Origin: a virus
Direction: 5' to 3' (one strand)
Virus record (IMG/VR): IMGVR_UViG_3300027621_000028
Location: 1 to 27,957 of that record
DNA length: 27,957 bases
Below the pieces are notes generated by a model. It was not told the DNA's origin. It saw only the letters and a list, made by a program, of their open reading frames with translations, and searched no databases. Positions within the stretch are counted from its first letter, which is position 1. Each line of letters starts with the position of its first letter. Of the stretch, positions 1 to 7,315 are shown piece by piece. The translations under genes were made by a program, and so were the position numbers.

Positions 1-271
1 TAACATTAGTAAAATTATTTATTTCAATATTTTCTAAGTCCCAACTATATATTATTTCTTCAATTGGTTCAATAGAAAATATAGGTTTAATAACTCTTGT
101 TGTAGGTTTTACTTCTTTTGGTTTGGTTACTGTACTTTTTACTGCAACCACTGGTTTTACTATAATGGGTTCCTCAACCACAATTTTTTTAATTTTTTCT
201 TTTTTAAAAACTTCAGGTTTAATAATTTCTTTAGTTTTTAATATTTTGTTTGTTTTTTTTTTTATATTCAT
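1..271 (-). CDS. Partial Lys/Pro-rich protein, N-terminal 90 residues
   Basis: This gene runs off the left edge of the window, and only its first 90 codons are visible. It starts with ATG at 271, after an A/T-rich leader and 32 bases downstream of the preceding stop, with no Shine-Dalgarno site. The product opens with MNIKKKTNKIL and continues through a low-complexity stretch rich in Lys, Val, Pro and Ile (residues 4-65) that looks disordered. A more ordered acidic stretch with aromatic residues, around residue 75, follows. An 11-base poly-A run encodes the early lysines and could be prone to slippage. I do not recognise a family. Its place after the fibre genes suggests a virion or virion-associated protein, but this is inference only. 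Confidence 0.6.
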   Translation of the reverse strand, partial: MNIKKKTNKILKTKEIIKPEVFKKEKIKKIVVEEPIIVKPVVAVKSTVTKPKEVKPTTRVIKPIFSIEPIEEIIYSWDLENIEINNFTNV

Positions 272-303
272 AATATTAATGGTTTATATTAGATTTTTTG
301 TAT

Positions 304-792
304 TTAATCTATAATAGGACATATACCCAAATATTGAAAAGAACAACCTGCATCAATTATAGTCTGATAACCATATTCATTTCCATTTATGTAATATCCT
401 TGGGCAGCGCATGTTGCACAAGGATTAATGCCATCTTGATAAATAACCGTAGCTAAACTAAAATTAGCATTATTAAGACCATAAGTTTGTGATAAGTAAG
501 GTTGTCCACATGGATTTTGGTTTGCATCAAAACCAAGAAACATTGTAGTGCAAGCAACAGCTAGTTTATTATAATTATAAAAACTACTCATAGTTATAGG
601 CTGAGATACCGGAGGATGTGAAGGAGATGATAAATTTATTTGTGGATAAACCTCACCAGAACCATGTGTGTTGCCTCCAAATATTAAATCATATATGAAA
701 ATTGGACTGCTAACATTACCAGAACCATACGTACCGTATAAACACTCTTGAGCTAAACCAAGTAAATTTAATTGTCCTGATGATGGTACCAT
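304..792 (-). CDS. Small virion/fibre-associated protein, function unknown
   Basis: A 162-residue protein whose start lies one base after the stop of the large S74 fibre, so the two are almost certainly co-translated. The N-terminus (MVPSSGQLNLLGLAQE) resembles the short N-terminal segments I recall from phage tail-fibre and baseplate accessory proteins. The rest is rich in Gly, Asn, Ser, Tyr and Pro and low in charge, as extracellular beta-structured phage proteins often are. The C-terminal third carries a CATC motif and two further cysteines near the end (AGCSFQYLGICP), which could bind metal or form disulfides. There is no signal peptide or membrane segment. A fibre-tip, adaptor or assembly-helper role is inferred from position only. 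Confidence 0.75.
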   Translation of the reverse strand: MVPSSGQLNLLGLAQECLYGTYGSGNVSSPIFIYDLIFGGNTHGSGEVYPQINLSSPSHPPVSQPITMSSFYNYNKLAVACTTMFLGFDANQNPCGQPYLSQTYGLNNANFSLATVIYQDGINPCATCAAQGYYINGNEYGYQTIIDAGCSFQYLGICPIID

Positions 793-793
793 T

Positions 794-3481
794 TTATTTT
801 AAACTCTTTTTTAAGAAGTCTACTTCTGCACTTAATTCTTTTACTGCTTCAATAAGAACTCCTATTAATTGATTATAATCTACAGTTTTATATGCTACAT
901 CTTGATCAACCTCTTTTACCAATGGCATTTTGTGTTCTATAACAGCATGTGGAAAAACCTTTTCTACTTCTTGAGCTATTACACCTAAAGAATGTTTACC
1001 TTTTCGTGAGCCATATTTCCATTCATATTCTACACCTCTTAATTTTTTTACTTTATCAAGAGCATTATCAATTGATACTATATTTTCTTTTAATCTTTTA
1101 TCAGAAAAAATAGTTGAAAAAGCTACAACATCACCTAAAAAATCAGCTTTTCCTGCAACATCTATTCTTGCAACTTCAGCAAGATTAGAATATGTTGATA
1201 TATTTCCATTAGTATTATAATATGTATATGTATTTGTACTATTTCCAAAATATTGATTTGCTTGGGGAGTACAATATTGAGGAATAGAAAATACCGTACC
1301 TGTTAAATCTAGTCCTATACCTGCAGTATATGAACTACCACCAGAACCATTTGCTGCTAAGGTAATTCTACCTTGAGCATCTACTGTAATATTTGCGTTA
1401 GTGTAAGCTCCTGCTGTAACTGCAGTATTAGCTAAAGCAATTGTTCCGGTTGATGTTATTGTACCTCCACTTAATCCTGTTCCTGCTACAACGGATGTAA
1501 CAGAACCATTACCTGTACCTCTTGCACTAACCTGACCTTGCAATTTACCTAATGCTGCATTTAGAGTATCTGTTGCTGCTAGTGCTGTGTTTGCTCCTGC
1601 AGCATAACCTGTTATAGCAGATGATAGTGCAATATATGAATTCGGATTAGTTGAATTGTATGGTGTAAATCCTAAAGCTGCTTGTTTATTGTTAAATGTA
1701 GTCCAATCTGTACTACTCAAATAACCATTTACACTTGTTGTTGCTTGAGTTATTCCAATAGTACCAGTTGATGTAATTGTACCACCTGTTATTGGTGCTG
1801 TGGTTGCTATACTTGTAACCGTTCCTGTTGCTGAACTTGTACCAGCACCAATTGCTGAACGGAAAGTAGCAGCATCTAATGCGGTAACTGTATTATCTGC
1901 ATTAATTCTAGGGAATGTTATTGCGGTTGGATTTGTTAATATAAAGAAATTTTGTCCAACTGTTGTTCCTCCCAAAGAAGTTCTTCCAGTTGAAGCAGTT
2001 AGTCCTGTAGCTCCACCGTCCCATTTTAATCTATCTGTATAAGATGTATCCCAATTTGCTTGACTTGCTGTAGTAGGTATTGAATAACCTGCAGTTAAAG
2101 ATATAGCTAATGTGCCAGATGTTGTTATTGGTGAACCACTGACAGTTAACCCCGTAGGAACGGTCATTCCAACTGAAGTAACAGTTCCTGTATTAGATGT
2201 TTTGTTATTAAAGGTAGTCCAATCCGCTGCACTCAATGCACCACGATTAGCTGCTGATGCTGTTGGTACATTTAAAGTAATTACAGGCGTTGTTGTACTT
2301 GTTGCAACTGTAGAACTTAAATCTGTACCTGTTGTGCCTAATGTTAATGCAGCAACTGATGTTACTGTACCTTGTGGATTTGCAGCTGTTGTAATAGAAG
2401 TTACTCTACCGTAAGTATCAACTGTTACTACAGGTATTAAAGATGCCGAACCTGTAGTTCCTGGAGTTGCAATACCTGAAGTTAAATTAATTGTTGGAAT
2501 TCCTGAAGTACCAGCTATAGTTAAAGTAGTTGAAGTTATTGAAGTGACAGTTCCACTACCTTTACCATTAAAGATATTCCAATCTGTGCTTGTAAGGTAA
2601 CCGGATACACTTGTTGTAGCAGCAGCCATAGAAATAGCTGGAGTTGCACCTCCACTTGAAACTACTGGAGCAGTACCAGTTACAGAAGTAACTGGAGCTG
2701 ACCCGCTTGATACTGCAGTTACTAAACCTTTACCATTAACTGTTACGCTAGCATTTGTAAATGATCCTACATTGGCATTTACAGTAGCTAATGTACCTAC
2801 TGCAGTAACATTGCCAGATCCGTTAAATGATGGGCTTGTATAAGTTAAATCACCTGTAATAGCAATCGTCCTACCAGTTGTCAATGAAGCAGCATTACCT
2901 GTAATTGATATTCCCCATGTACCAGTTGCTCCTGTACCACTGTTTAAAGGATATCTATCATCTAAATCTACAGTTAATGAAGCTAAACCAGTTCTACCTA
3001 AAGTTAAAATACCAGTTCCTGTATCCCAAGCTAAACTTGATGGATAATTGTTAGTATCTGTTGCAGCTATAGTTATTGTATCTGTTGAAGTATTAGTAGT
3101 AATGGTAATATTAGAACCATTTGCAAAATTTAATGTATCATTATTAATATTAGCAGTTACAGTAGTTTGACCAGAAACCGCAATATTTTTAAATATTGCT
3201 TGAGAAGAACCCAAATCTGTATTTGTAATAGTGAGTGTACCTGATGAAGTAACTGTTCCTCCACCACTTATTCCTGTACCGGGAGTTATTGTAATAGATG
3301 TGACCGTGCCACTTCCTGTACCTGCTCCAATATCAGAGCGTACTTGAGCAGCAGTTCTATATTTAATTAAACCACTATCTGAAACTAAAAAAGTATCTGA
3401 TGCTGTAGCTAAATTAGATATAGTTGATACAGTTAATGTACCAGCTTGTATGTTTTGACTATTTAAAAATCTTATTGCCAT
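794..3481 (-). CDS. Long tail fibre/spike with C-terminal S74 self-cleaving chaperone domain
   Basis: An 895-residue protein. Residues 1-15 (MAIRFLNSQNIQAG) match the start of the neighbouring 748-residue fibre, suggesting a shared virion anchor. Residues about 50-700 are built from Gly/Thr/Ser-rich repeats (GTVTSI, GGTITSTGT and similar) plus three copies of a GYLSSTDWTTFNNK-like unit near residues 290, 415 and 585. A short distinct region (about 725-790) precedes the chaperone and may be the receptor-facing part. The final 103 residues begin with SDKRLKENI, the hallmark of the Peptidase_S74 intramolecular chaperone, which trimerises the fibre and then cleaves itself before the Ser-Asp step (Ser793-Asp794). 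GVIAQEVEKVFP and a C-terminal Leu-rich helix also fit the family. The gene follows a hairpin terminator and so probably has its own or readthrough transcription. Confidence 0.92.
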   Translation of the reverse strand: MAIRFLNSQNIQAGTLTVSTISNLATASDTFLVSDSGLIKYRTAAQVRSDIGAGTGSGTVTSITITPGTGISGGGTVTSSGTLTITNTDLGSSQAIFKNIAVSGQTTVTANINNDTLNFANGSNITITTNTSTDTITIAATDTNNYPSSLAWDTGTGILTLGRTGLASLTVDLDDRYPLNSGTGATGTWGISITGNAASLTTGRTIAITGDLTYTSPSFNGSGNVTAVGTLATVNANVGSFTNASVTVNGKGLVTAVSSGSAPVTSVTGTAPVVSSGGATPAISMAAATTSVSGYLTSTDWNIFNGKGSGTVTSITSTTLTIAGTSGIPTINLTSGIATPGTTGSASLIPVVTVDTYGRVTSITTAANPQGTVTSVAALTLGTTGTDLSSTVATSTTTPVITLNVPTASAANRGALSAADWTTFNNKTSNTGTVTSVGMTVPTGLTVSGSPITTSGTLAISLTAGYSIPTTASQANWDTSYTDRLKWDGGATGLTASTGRTSLGGTTVGQNFFILTNPTAITFPRINADNTVTALDAATFRSAIGAGTSSATGTVTSIATTAPITGGTITSTGTIGITQATTSVNGYLSSTDWTTFNNKQAALGFTPYNSTNPNSYIALSSAITGYAAGANTALAATDTLNAALGKLQGQVSARGTGNGSVTSVVAGTGLSGGTITSTGTIALANTAVTAGAYTNANITVDAQGRITLAANGSGGSSYTAGIGLDLTGTVFSIPQYCTPQANQYFGNSTNTYTYYNTNGNISTYSNLAEVARIDVAGKADFLGDVVAFSTIFSDKRLKENIVSIDNALDKVKKLRGVEYEWKYGSRKGKHSLGVIAQEVEKVFPHAVIEHKMPLVKEVDQDVAYKTVDYNQLIGVLIEAVKELSAEVDFLKKSLK

Positions 3482-3504
3482 CTATCTATTTTTTGTATTG
3501 GTTC

Positions 3505-3512
3505 CAAAAATA
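3505..3512 (-). promoter_or_regulatory. Possible Bacteroidota -7 promoter box (TATTTTTG)
   Basis: On the minus strand this reads TATTTTTG, fitting the TAnnTTTG -7 box known for primary sigma factor promoters in Bacteroidota. It lies 23 bases ahead of the S74 fibre start and just downstream of a terminator, where a new promoter would be useful. No clear -33 TTTG box sits at the right distance, so the match could be chance in AT-rich DNA. Confidence 0.25.
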
Positions 3513-3522
3513 CAATTTATTA

Positions 3523-3567
3523 TTTATTAAAAGAGGGAAATCACGGATTATTGTGAAATCCCTCTTT
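3523..3567 (-). terminator. Rho-independent terminator after the 748-residue fibre
   Basis: The minus strand forms a stem with AAAGAGGGA (3567-3559) pairing with TCCCTCTTT (3538-3530). It is extended inward by a two-base mismatch and a GTGA/TCAC pairing, and followed by TTTTAATAAAT. It lies in the 101-base gap between the two fibre genes. Because it also reads as A-stem-T on the plus strand, it could work in both directions. Confidence 0.7.
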
Positions 3568-3582
3568 ATAAATAAATATTAT

Positions 3583-5829
3583 TTATCCTATTTTTGTAAC
3601 TAATACTCTAATAGGATTTACAGGAGGTGTGCCAAATGTAATAGTTAATGTATTTGCACTTGTTCTAACAACATCTGCAAAAACTGTATCTAAAAGAATT
3701 GTATCATATAATTGAACAATTACATCTGCTGTATTTAAACTGTGAGTAACAACTCCTGTAGCAGTAACTGTTACTTTGTATTCTCTTGCAACAACAACAG
3801 CAGCAGAAAGTGTATTTATATTAGAAACTAATTGAGCTGGAGTTATAGCTTTAGTAGTAACTGAACCTGCAGTAGCTTCAGCATCACTAGCAATTAAAAT
3901 TACACCAGGATTTGCTGTAGTTGATGATTGAATGTTCTCACTGGTAAATGCTGTGATAACACCATTTGTTAATGAAACAGTATTAATTACCGCAACACCT
4001 GATGCACCATTGTTTCCAATATCAATACTTGTACTTGTACCAACAGTAGGGTTATATGTTCCTGTAGTTTGTGTACCTAAAATAACACCACCTGCTTTAA
4101 TGGTAACTTCACCACCCGCACTTACTGCAAAACTTGCAGCAGCAAAACTGGCAATACCCACTGTAGTTGTAGTAGCTAAATCAATATTATTTTGAACTCT
4201 TGTCCAGTCAGTTAATACTGTAGGTGTATTAACATTTGCAATAAGCAAATCACCTATTCTAACTTGTTCACTAAAGAAAGTACCATCTGCTGTAACAGTA
4301 TAAGTAAATCCTTTATTAACAGTGACTGTAGGAGGTACATCCAAGTTAGGTGTATTTGTAGAAGCATTGTAACCACCTTGATAAATTAAAGCACCAGAAC
4401 CAGCAAATGTAGTATCTACATAGTTTTTAGTAGCAGCATGTTGAGCAGAAGTAGGATCAACAACGTTTGTTAATTTAAATGTATTAATACTTAAATCTGC
4501 AGTTGGTACAGCTAATTGACTTAATGATAAACCTGAAATTAATGCTTTAGATGCATTACCTGTTGCAACATTATGAATAAAGATTGAATCCACACCAAGT
4601 GCTGTAGCAGCGGTAGCAGAATTTACAATGTTACTTGCTCCAGCATATAGAACAGAAAGAGTACCTGTAGAAGTAATAGTACCACCAGTTAAACCAGTTC
4701 CTGTAGCAACACTTGTTACAGTACCTAAATTTGATGCATTAATAGTTACAGTAGTTCCAGTTACAGAAGTTGTAATACCTGTACCTCCAGAAAATGTAAA
4801 TGTACCACTAGTTGTAAGTGCAGTACCTGTACCTGATCCAGCAGCTAATGTGATAGATGTAACTGTACCTCCAGAATTTGTGGAATTAATGGTATAGTTT
4901 GATTGTGAACCTGAGATTGTTATATTGGTTCCTGCAGTAAGTGCAAGTACACCAGTATTAGCAATAGTTACAGTTGGATTACCTCCACCTGCTGCTACTG
5001 TAGTTGTTATACCAGAACCAGCAAGAATACTTGCGGTTGTGCCTGTTGCAACAGCTTGAGCAACTCCAGTACTAGCACCTATATTCCAACCTGCATAACC
5101 AGCAGCAATAGTAGCCCATGTATTATCACCTCTTAAATAAGTAGATGCACTTGGTGTGCCTGTTGCACTTAAACTTACTGTAATAGCAGGTGTTGTTGTT
5201 GAAGTAGCTATAGAAGTTGAAACAAATGTAGAAGCAACACCAGTAACGTTTGTTACAGTACCATCAGCACCAAATCCAGGGAATGTAGAAATTAAAGCTT
5301 TCTTAATTGTGCTATCTGTAGCATCACTAAACCATAATGTATCTTCACCTAATGGAGTAGCCGCAGTAGCAGCTAAGATTGCATTGGTTGCACCTGCATA
5401 AAGAATGTTAACTGTAGGAGTTATGGTAGTTGTTCCTGTTACTGAAATACCAGTTCCACTAGATACAGAAGTTACTGTACCTGCAGCTGAATCAGTTCCT
5501 GTAATTGTTAATTGTGAAGCACTTGTTCTAGTAATAACAACTGTACCTGCACCTGTTAATGTAACATCATTAGTAGTAGAATCACTACCTGTTAATCTAA
5601 TTGCTGTTCCACTTGGAGCTGTAGCTAAAGTATAAGTTGTATTAATATCTGTACCAGAATTAATAGGAACCCAAGCACTAGCCGTTCTTAATTGTAACTT
5701 GTCTGTTACTGTGTCATAATAAATTTGCCCTTCCGTTGCCGTTGCAGGGACTGTGCCTAAATTCTGAATAACTGCAAATTGCAGTTCATTCTGATTCAGG
5801 TTAATACTACTTAGATATTTAATTGCCAT
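3583..5829 (-). CDS. Tail fibre protein with Gly/Thr/Ser repeats
   Basis: A 748-residue protein starting with MAIKYLSSINLNQNEL, the same opening as the downstream 895-residue fibre. The segment after it (TEGQIYYDTVTDKLQLR, about residues 33-50) is a motif I recall from the head-binding ends of many phage fibres. The middle consists of degenerate repeats (GTVTSV, GTGLTGGTITSTGT), as in the neighbouring fibre. At about residues 455-475 a stretch reading TNVVDPTSAQHAATKNYV occurs, common in long tail fibres. The C-terminal 60 residues hold an HSL...NTLTITF pattern also seen in the upstream 166-residue protein. There is no S74 chaperone, so trimerisation must be achieved otherwise. The leader AAAAAAACAAAAATC before ATG is a typical Bacteroidota A-rich start, and a hairpin terminator follows. 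Confidence 0.88.
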   Translation of the reverse strand: MAIKYLSSINLNQNELQFAVIQNLGTVPATATEGQIYYDTVTDKLQLRTASAWVPINSGTDINTTYTLATAPSGTAIRLTGSDSTTNDVTLTGAGTVVITRTSASQLTITGTDSAAGTVTSVSSGTGISVTGTTTITPTVNILYAGATNAILAATAATPLGEDTLWFSDATDSTIKKALISTFPGFGADGTVTNVTGVASTFVSTSIATSTTTPAITVSLSATGTPSASTYLRGDNTWATIAAGYAGWNIGASTGVAQAVATGTTASILAGSGITTTVAAGGGNPTVTIANTGVLALTAGTNITISGSQSNYTINSTNSGGTVTSITLAAGSGTGTALTTSGTFTFSGGTGITTSVTGTTVTINASNLGTVTSVATGTGLTGGTITSTGTLSVLYAGASNIVNSATAATALGVDSIFIHNVATGNASKALISGLSLSQLAVPTADLSINTFKLTNVVDPTSAQHAATKNYVDTTFAGSGALIYQGGYNASTNTPNLDVPPTVTVNKGFTYTVTADGTFFSEQVRIGDLLIANVNTPTVLTDWTRVQNNIDLATTTTVGIASFAAASFAVSAGGEVTIKAGGVILGTQTTGTYNPTVGTSTSIDIGNNGASGVAVINTVSLTNGVITAFTSENIQSSTTANPGVILIASDAEATAGSVTTKAITPAQLVSNINTLSAAVVVAREYKVTVTATGVVTHSLNTADVIVQLYDTILLDTVFADVVRTSANTLTITFGTPPVNPIRVLVTKIG

Positions 5830-5866
5830 GATTTTTGTTTTTTTATGTTATTGTTTATGTTATTTT

Positions 5867-6367
5867 TTAATTTAAATATGCATATCCTGCAAAAGCGGAT
5901 GTAAATGTTATTGTTAATATGTTTGAACTATTATATGTAATATCTCCAACAACAACTTGATTTAAATTATCAACTACTGTTACTGAAGGAAAGCTTCCTA
6001 AATTATGAGTTATTACCCAGACTGATAATGGTACATCTTGTGTATGTATAAATGTTCCTGTATTGCATAATATTTCTTCAAGATCTATTATTGTACAAAC
6101 ATTAGTTGGTATTACAGGACAAGACATACTTGCTGCAGCATTAATAGAAACAAGTGGTTCAATAAATATACCTACTTGACCACTATCAATAATTGTTTTT
6201 GTAGAAGCACTATTTTGCCAATCACATAAGTACTTATTTAAAGTAGCTGTTTCAAAGTCAATATAGCAACAAGGTGTTATGCCAAATTTAATTTCTTTAA
6301 AATTTGTATATGCTTGTATTGCAAAACTTTGCTCAGTCTTAATCCTTTTAATAAGTGTTTGCTCCAT
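5867..6367 (-). CDS. Small tail/fibre protein with C-terminal HNLG beta domain
   Basis: A 166-residue protein. Residues 1-100 contain seven cysteines (33, 34, 48, 83, 91 and 101 among them, including a CC pair) and no recognised domain. Residues 115-166 form a compact pattern, WVITHNLGSFPSVTVVD, then VVVGDITYN, then LTITFTSAFAGYAYL. I recall this pattern from the C-termini of many phage tail-fibre, baseplate and host-specificity proteins. The gene starts 3 bases after the stop of the zinc-ribbon gene and lies 37 bases ahead of the 748-residue fibre, so it belongs to the fibre operon. A fibre-base or adhesin-tip role is likely, but the exact place in the virion cannot be read from sequence. 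Confidence 0.78.
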   Translation of the reverse strand: MEQTLIKRIKTEQSFAIQAYTNFKEIKFGITPCCYIDFETATLNKYLCDWQNSASTKTIIDSGQVGIFIEPLVSINAAASMSCPVIPTNVCTIIDLEEILCNTGTFIHTQDVPLSVWVITHNLGSFPSVTVVDNLNQVVVGDITYNSSNILTITFTSAFAGYAYLN

Positions 6368-6370
6368 ATT

Positions 6371-6574
6371 TTATTTATTTCTAAAATCTCTTATTTGTTG
6401 AGCTGCTAATTCTAAATTTAAACTTCTTGTAGATAAAACTTCTTGTTGAGTATTACCACTTAATTTTTTAGCTTCCCATTCATTTACACATGTTTTACAT
6501 ATGGCTACACCTTGATTATCAAATGCTTTTTGACAACCACAAGTAAACGTTTTATTACAATTTGCACACTCCAT
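6371..6574 (-). CDS. Small zinc-ribbon-like protein
   Basis: A 67-residue protein with six cysteines in its first 29 residues: Cys3-x2-Cys6, Cys12-x-Cys14 and Cys26-x2-Cys29. The two CxxC pairs would form a treble-clef or zinc-ribbon site, with the CGC pair as an alternative ligand set. Residues 35-67 look like an amphipathic helix rich in Gln, Leu, Arg and Glu. It sits between two Cys-rich virion-type genes, 3 bases ahead of the next start. It may be an assembly factor or a small structural clamp rather than a transcription factor, but context is the only evidence. The family is not recognised. Confidence 0.7.
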   Translation of the reverse strand: MECANCNKTFTCGCQKAFDNQGVAICKTCVNEWEAKKLSGNTQQEVLSTRSLNLELAAQQIRDFRNK

Positions 6575-6616
6575 TTTTTTGGTTTTTGGTTTATTTAAAT
6601 GTCTATTTTTATACTA

Positions 6617-7189
6617 TTAGTATAAATATGTATGTCCACTGCAATTTCCAGTTGGACAAATTATTTTATTTAATCTTTGTTTTGCATAATTATATAGTTG
6701 CATTCCTTGAGCTGAAGATTGACAATATTCTACATTAGCTACTGCAGCATCTATCATTATTTTAATATAGCCCATTTCATCTAATAACTGTTGTTTATAT
6801 GTTTCTGGTTGACATGCTTGAATATCTAAATCACATAAGACTTCATAATATTTGGTTAATAACCTTGTAGTTCTTAAATGATTATACTCCACATATACTT
6901 TTAAATTTGGAGAAACACTATATCTAATTATGTAAATACCATCAGGAATTTCTTGTTGAGTAGTTCCGCAATTAACAGTTTGTAATGCAAGAGCACATGC
7001 TGTTAAACACATGTCAAAATCTTTATTTACTTTAAGTAAAACAGGAACGGTAAATCCAGGTAGTGTAATTAACAATTCTTCACAATCAACTGCAAGATCT
7101 GCAGAATACTGACTTGTATCTTTAATACATAAAAGATTACAATTAGAAACTGTTGGTATTTCTAAACTTAATATATGTTTATCTGCCAT
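6617..7189 (-). CDS. Cys-rich structural-type protein, function unknown
   Basis: A 190-residue protein with eleven cysteines (17, 21, 36, 61, 65, 74, 119, 126, 156, 178, 183), unusually many for a cytoplasmic phage protein of this size. Residues 1-110 alternate like beta strands (EELLITLPGFTVPVLLKV; DGIYIIRYSV). Residues 111-175 look helical. The C-terminus (CPTGNCSGHTYLY) has Cys-x4-Cys and a His that could bind metal. The gene is the first after a strong terminator and has a TATAGTGTA motif 16 bases ahead of its ATG. It therefore starts a new transcription unit leading into zinc-ribbon, HNLG and fibre genes. A tail or neck role is inferred from context; I do not recognise a named family. 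Confidence 0.8.
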   Translation of the reverse strand: MADKHILSLEIPTVSNCNLLCIKDTSQYSADLAVDCEELLITLPGFTVPVLLKVNKDFDMCLTACALALQTVNCGTTQQEIPDGIYIIRYSVSPNLKVYVEYNHLRTTRLLTKYYEVLCDLDIQACQPETYKQQLLDEMGYIKIMIDAAVANVEYCQSSAQGMQLYNYAKQRLNKIICPTGNCSGHTYLY

Positions 7190-7204
7190 TTTTATTTATT
7201 TTAA

Positions 7205-7213
7205 TACACTATA
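7205..7213 (-). promoter_or_regulatory. Possible promoter element TATAGTGTA ahead of the 190-residue gene
   Basis: The minus strand reads TATAGTGTA just after a run of alternating TA, 16 bases ahead of the ATG at 7189. The core TATAGTGT also occurs ahead of the 487-residue gene and the scaffold gene, in each case in a long intergenic gap. It may act as a -10-like box of a phage late promoter, though here it would leave a very short leader. Confidence 0.35.
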
Positions 7214-7242
7214 TATATATAATATACAAAAAAAATAGAATA

Positions 7243-7282
7243 AATAAAAAAAAGAGTAGGAGTTTTTTATTACCCCTACTCT
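7243..7282 (-). terminator. Strong rho-independent terminator after the 487-residue gene
   Basis: On the minus strand, AGAGTAGG (7282-7275) pairs perfectly with CCTACTCT (7260-7253) across a 14-base loop. A run of T (CTCTTTTTTTTATT) follows. It lies 34 bases past the stop of the 487-residue gene. Confidence 0.85.
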
Positions 7283-7315
7283 AATTTTATAACATTCTAT
7301 TTTTAGAGGTAAATT

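Noticed and set aside
123-314. Plus-strand ORF of 63 residues, Phe/Ile-rich
   Set aside because: It is the reverse of the Lys-rich start of the left-edge minus-strand gene, which has a better leader and continues the operon.
1800-5635. Several plus-strand ORFs of 76-100 residues rich in Val/Pro/Thr
   Set aside because: They lie antisense to the fibre genes and arise from the Thr/Gly/Val repeat codons read on the other strand.
794-5829. Repeat-rich fibre DNA as CRISPR array or diversity-generating retroelement target
   Set aside because: Repeats are in-frame, degenerate and unequally spaced; no reverse transcriptase, template repeat or adenine-directed variable region is visible.
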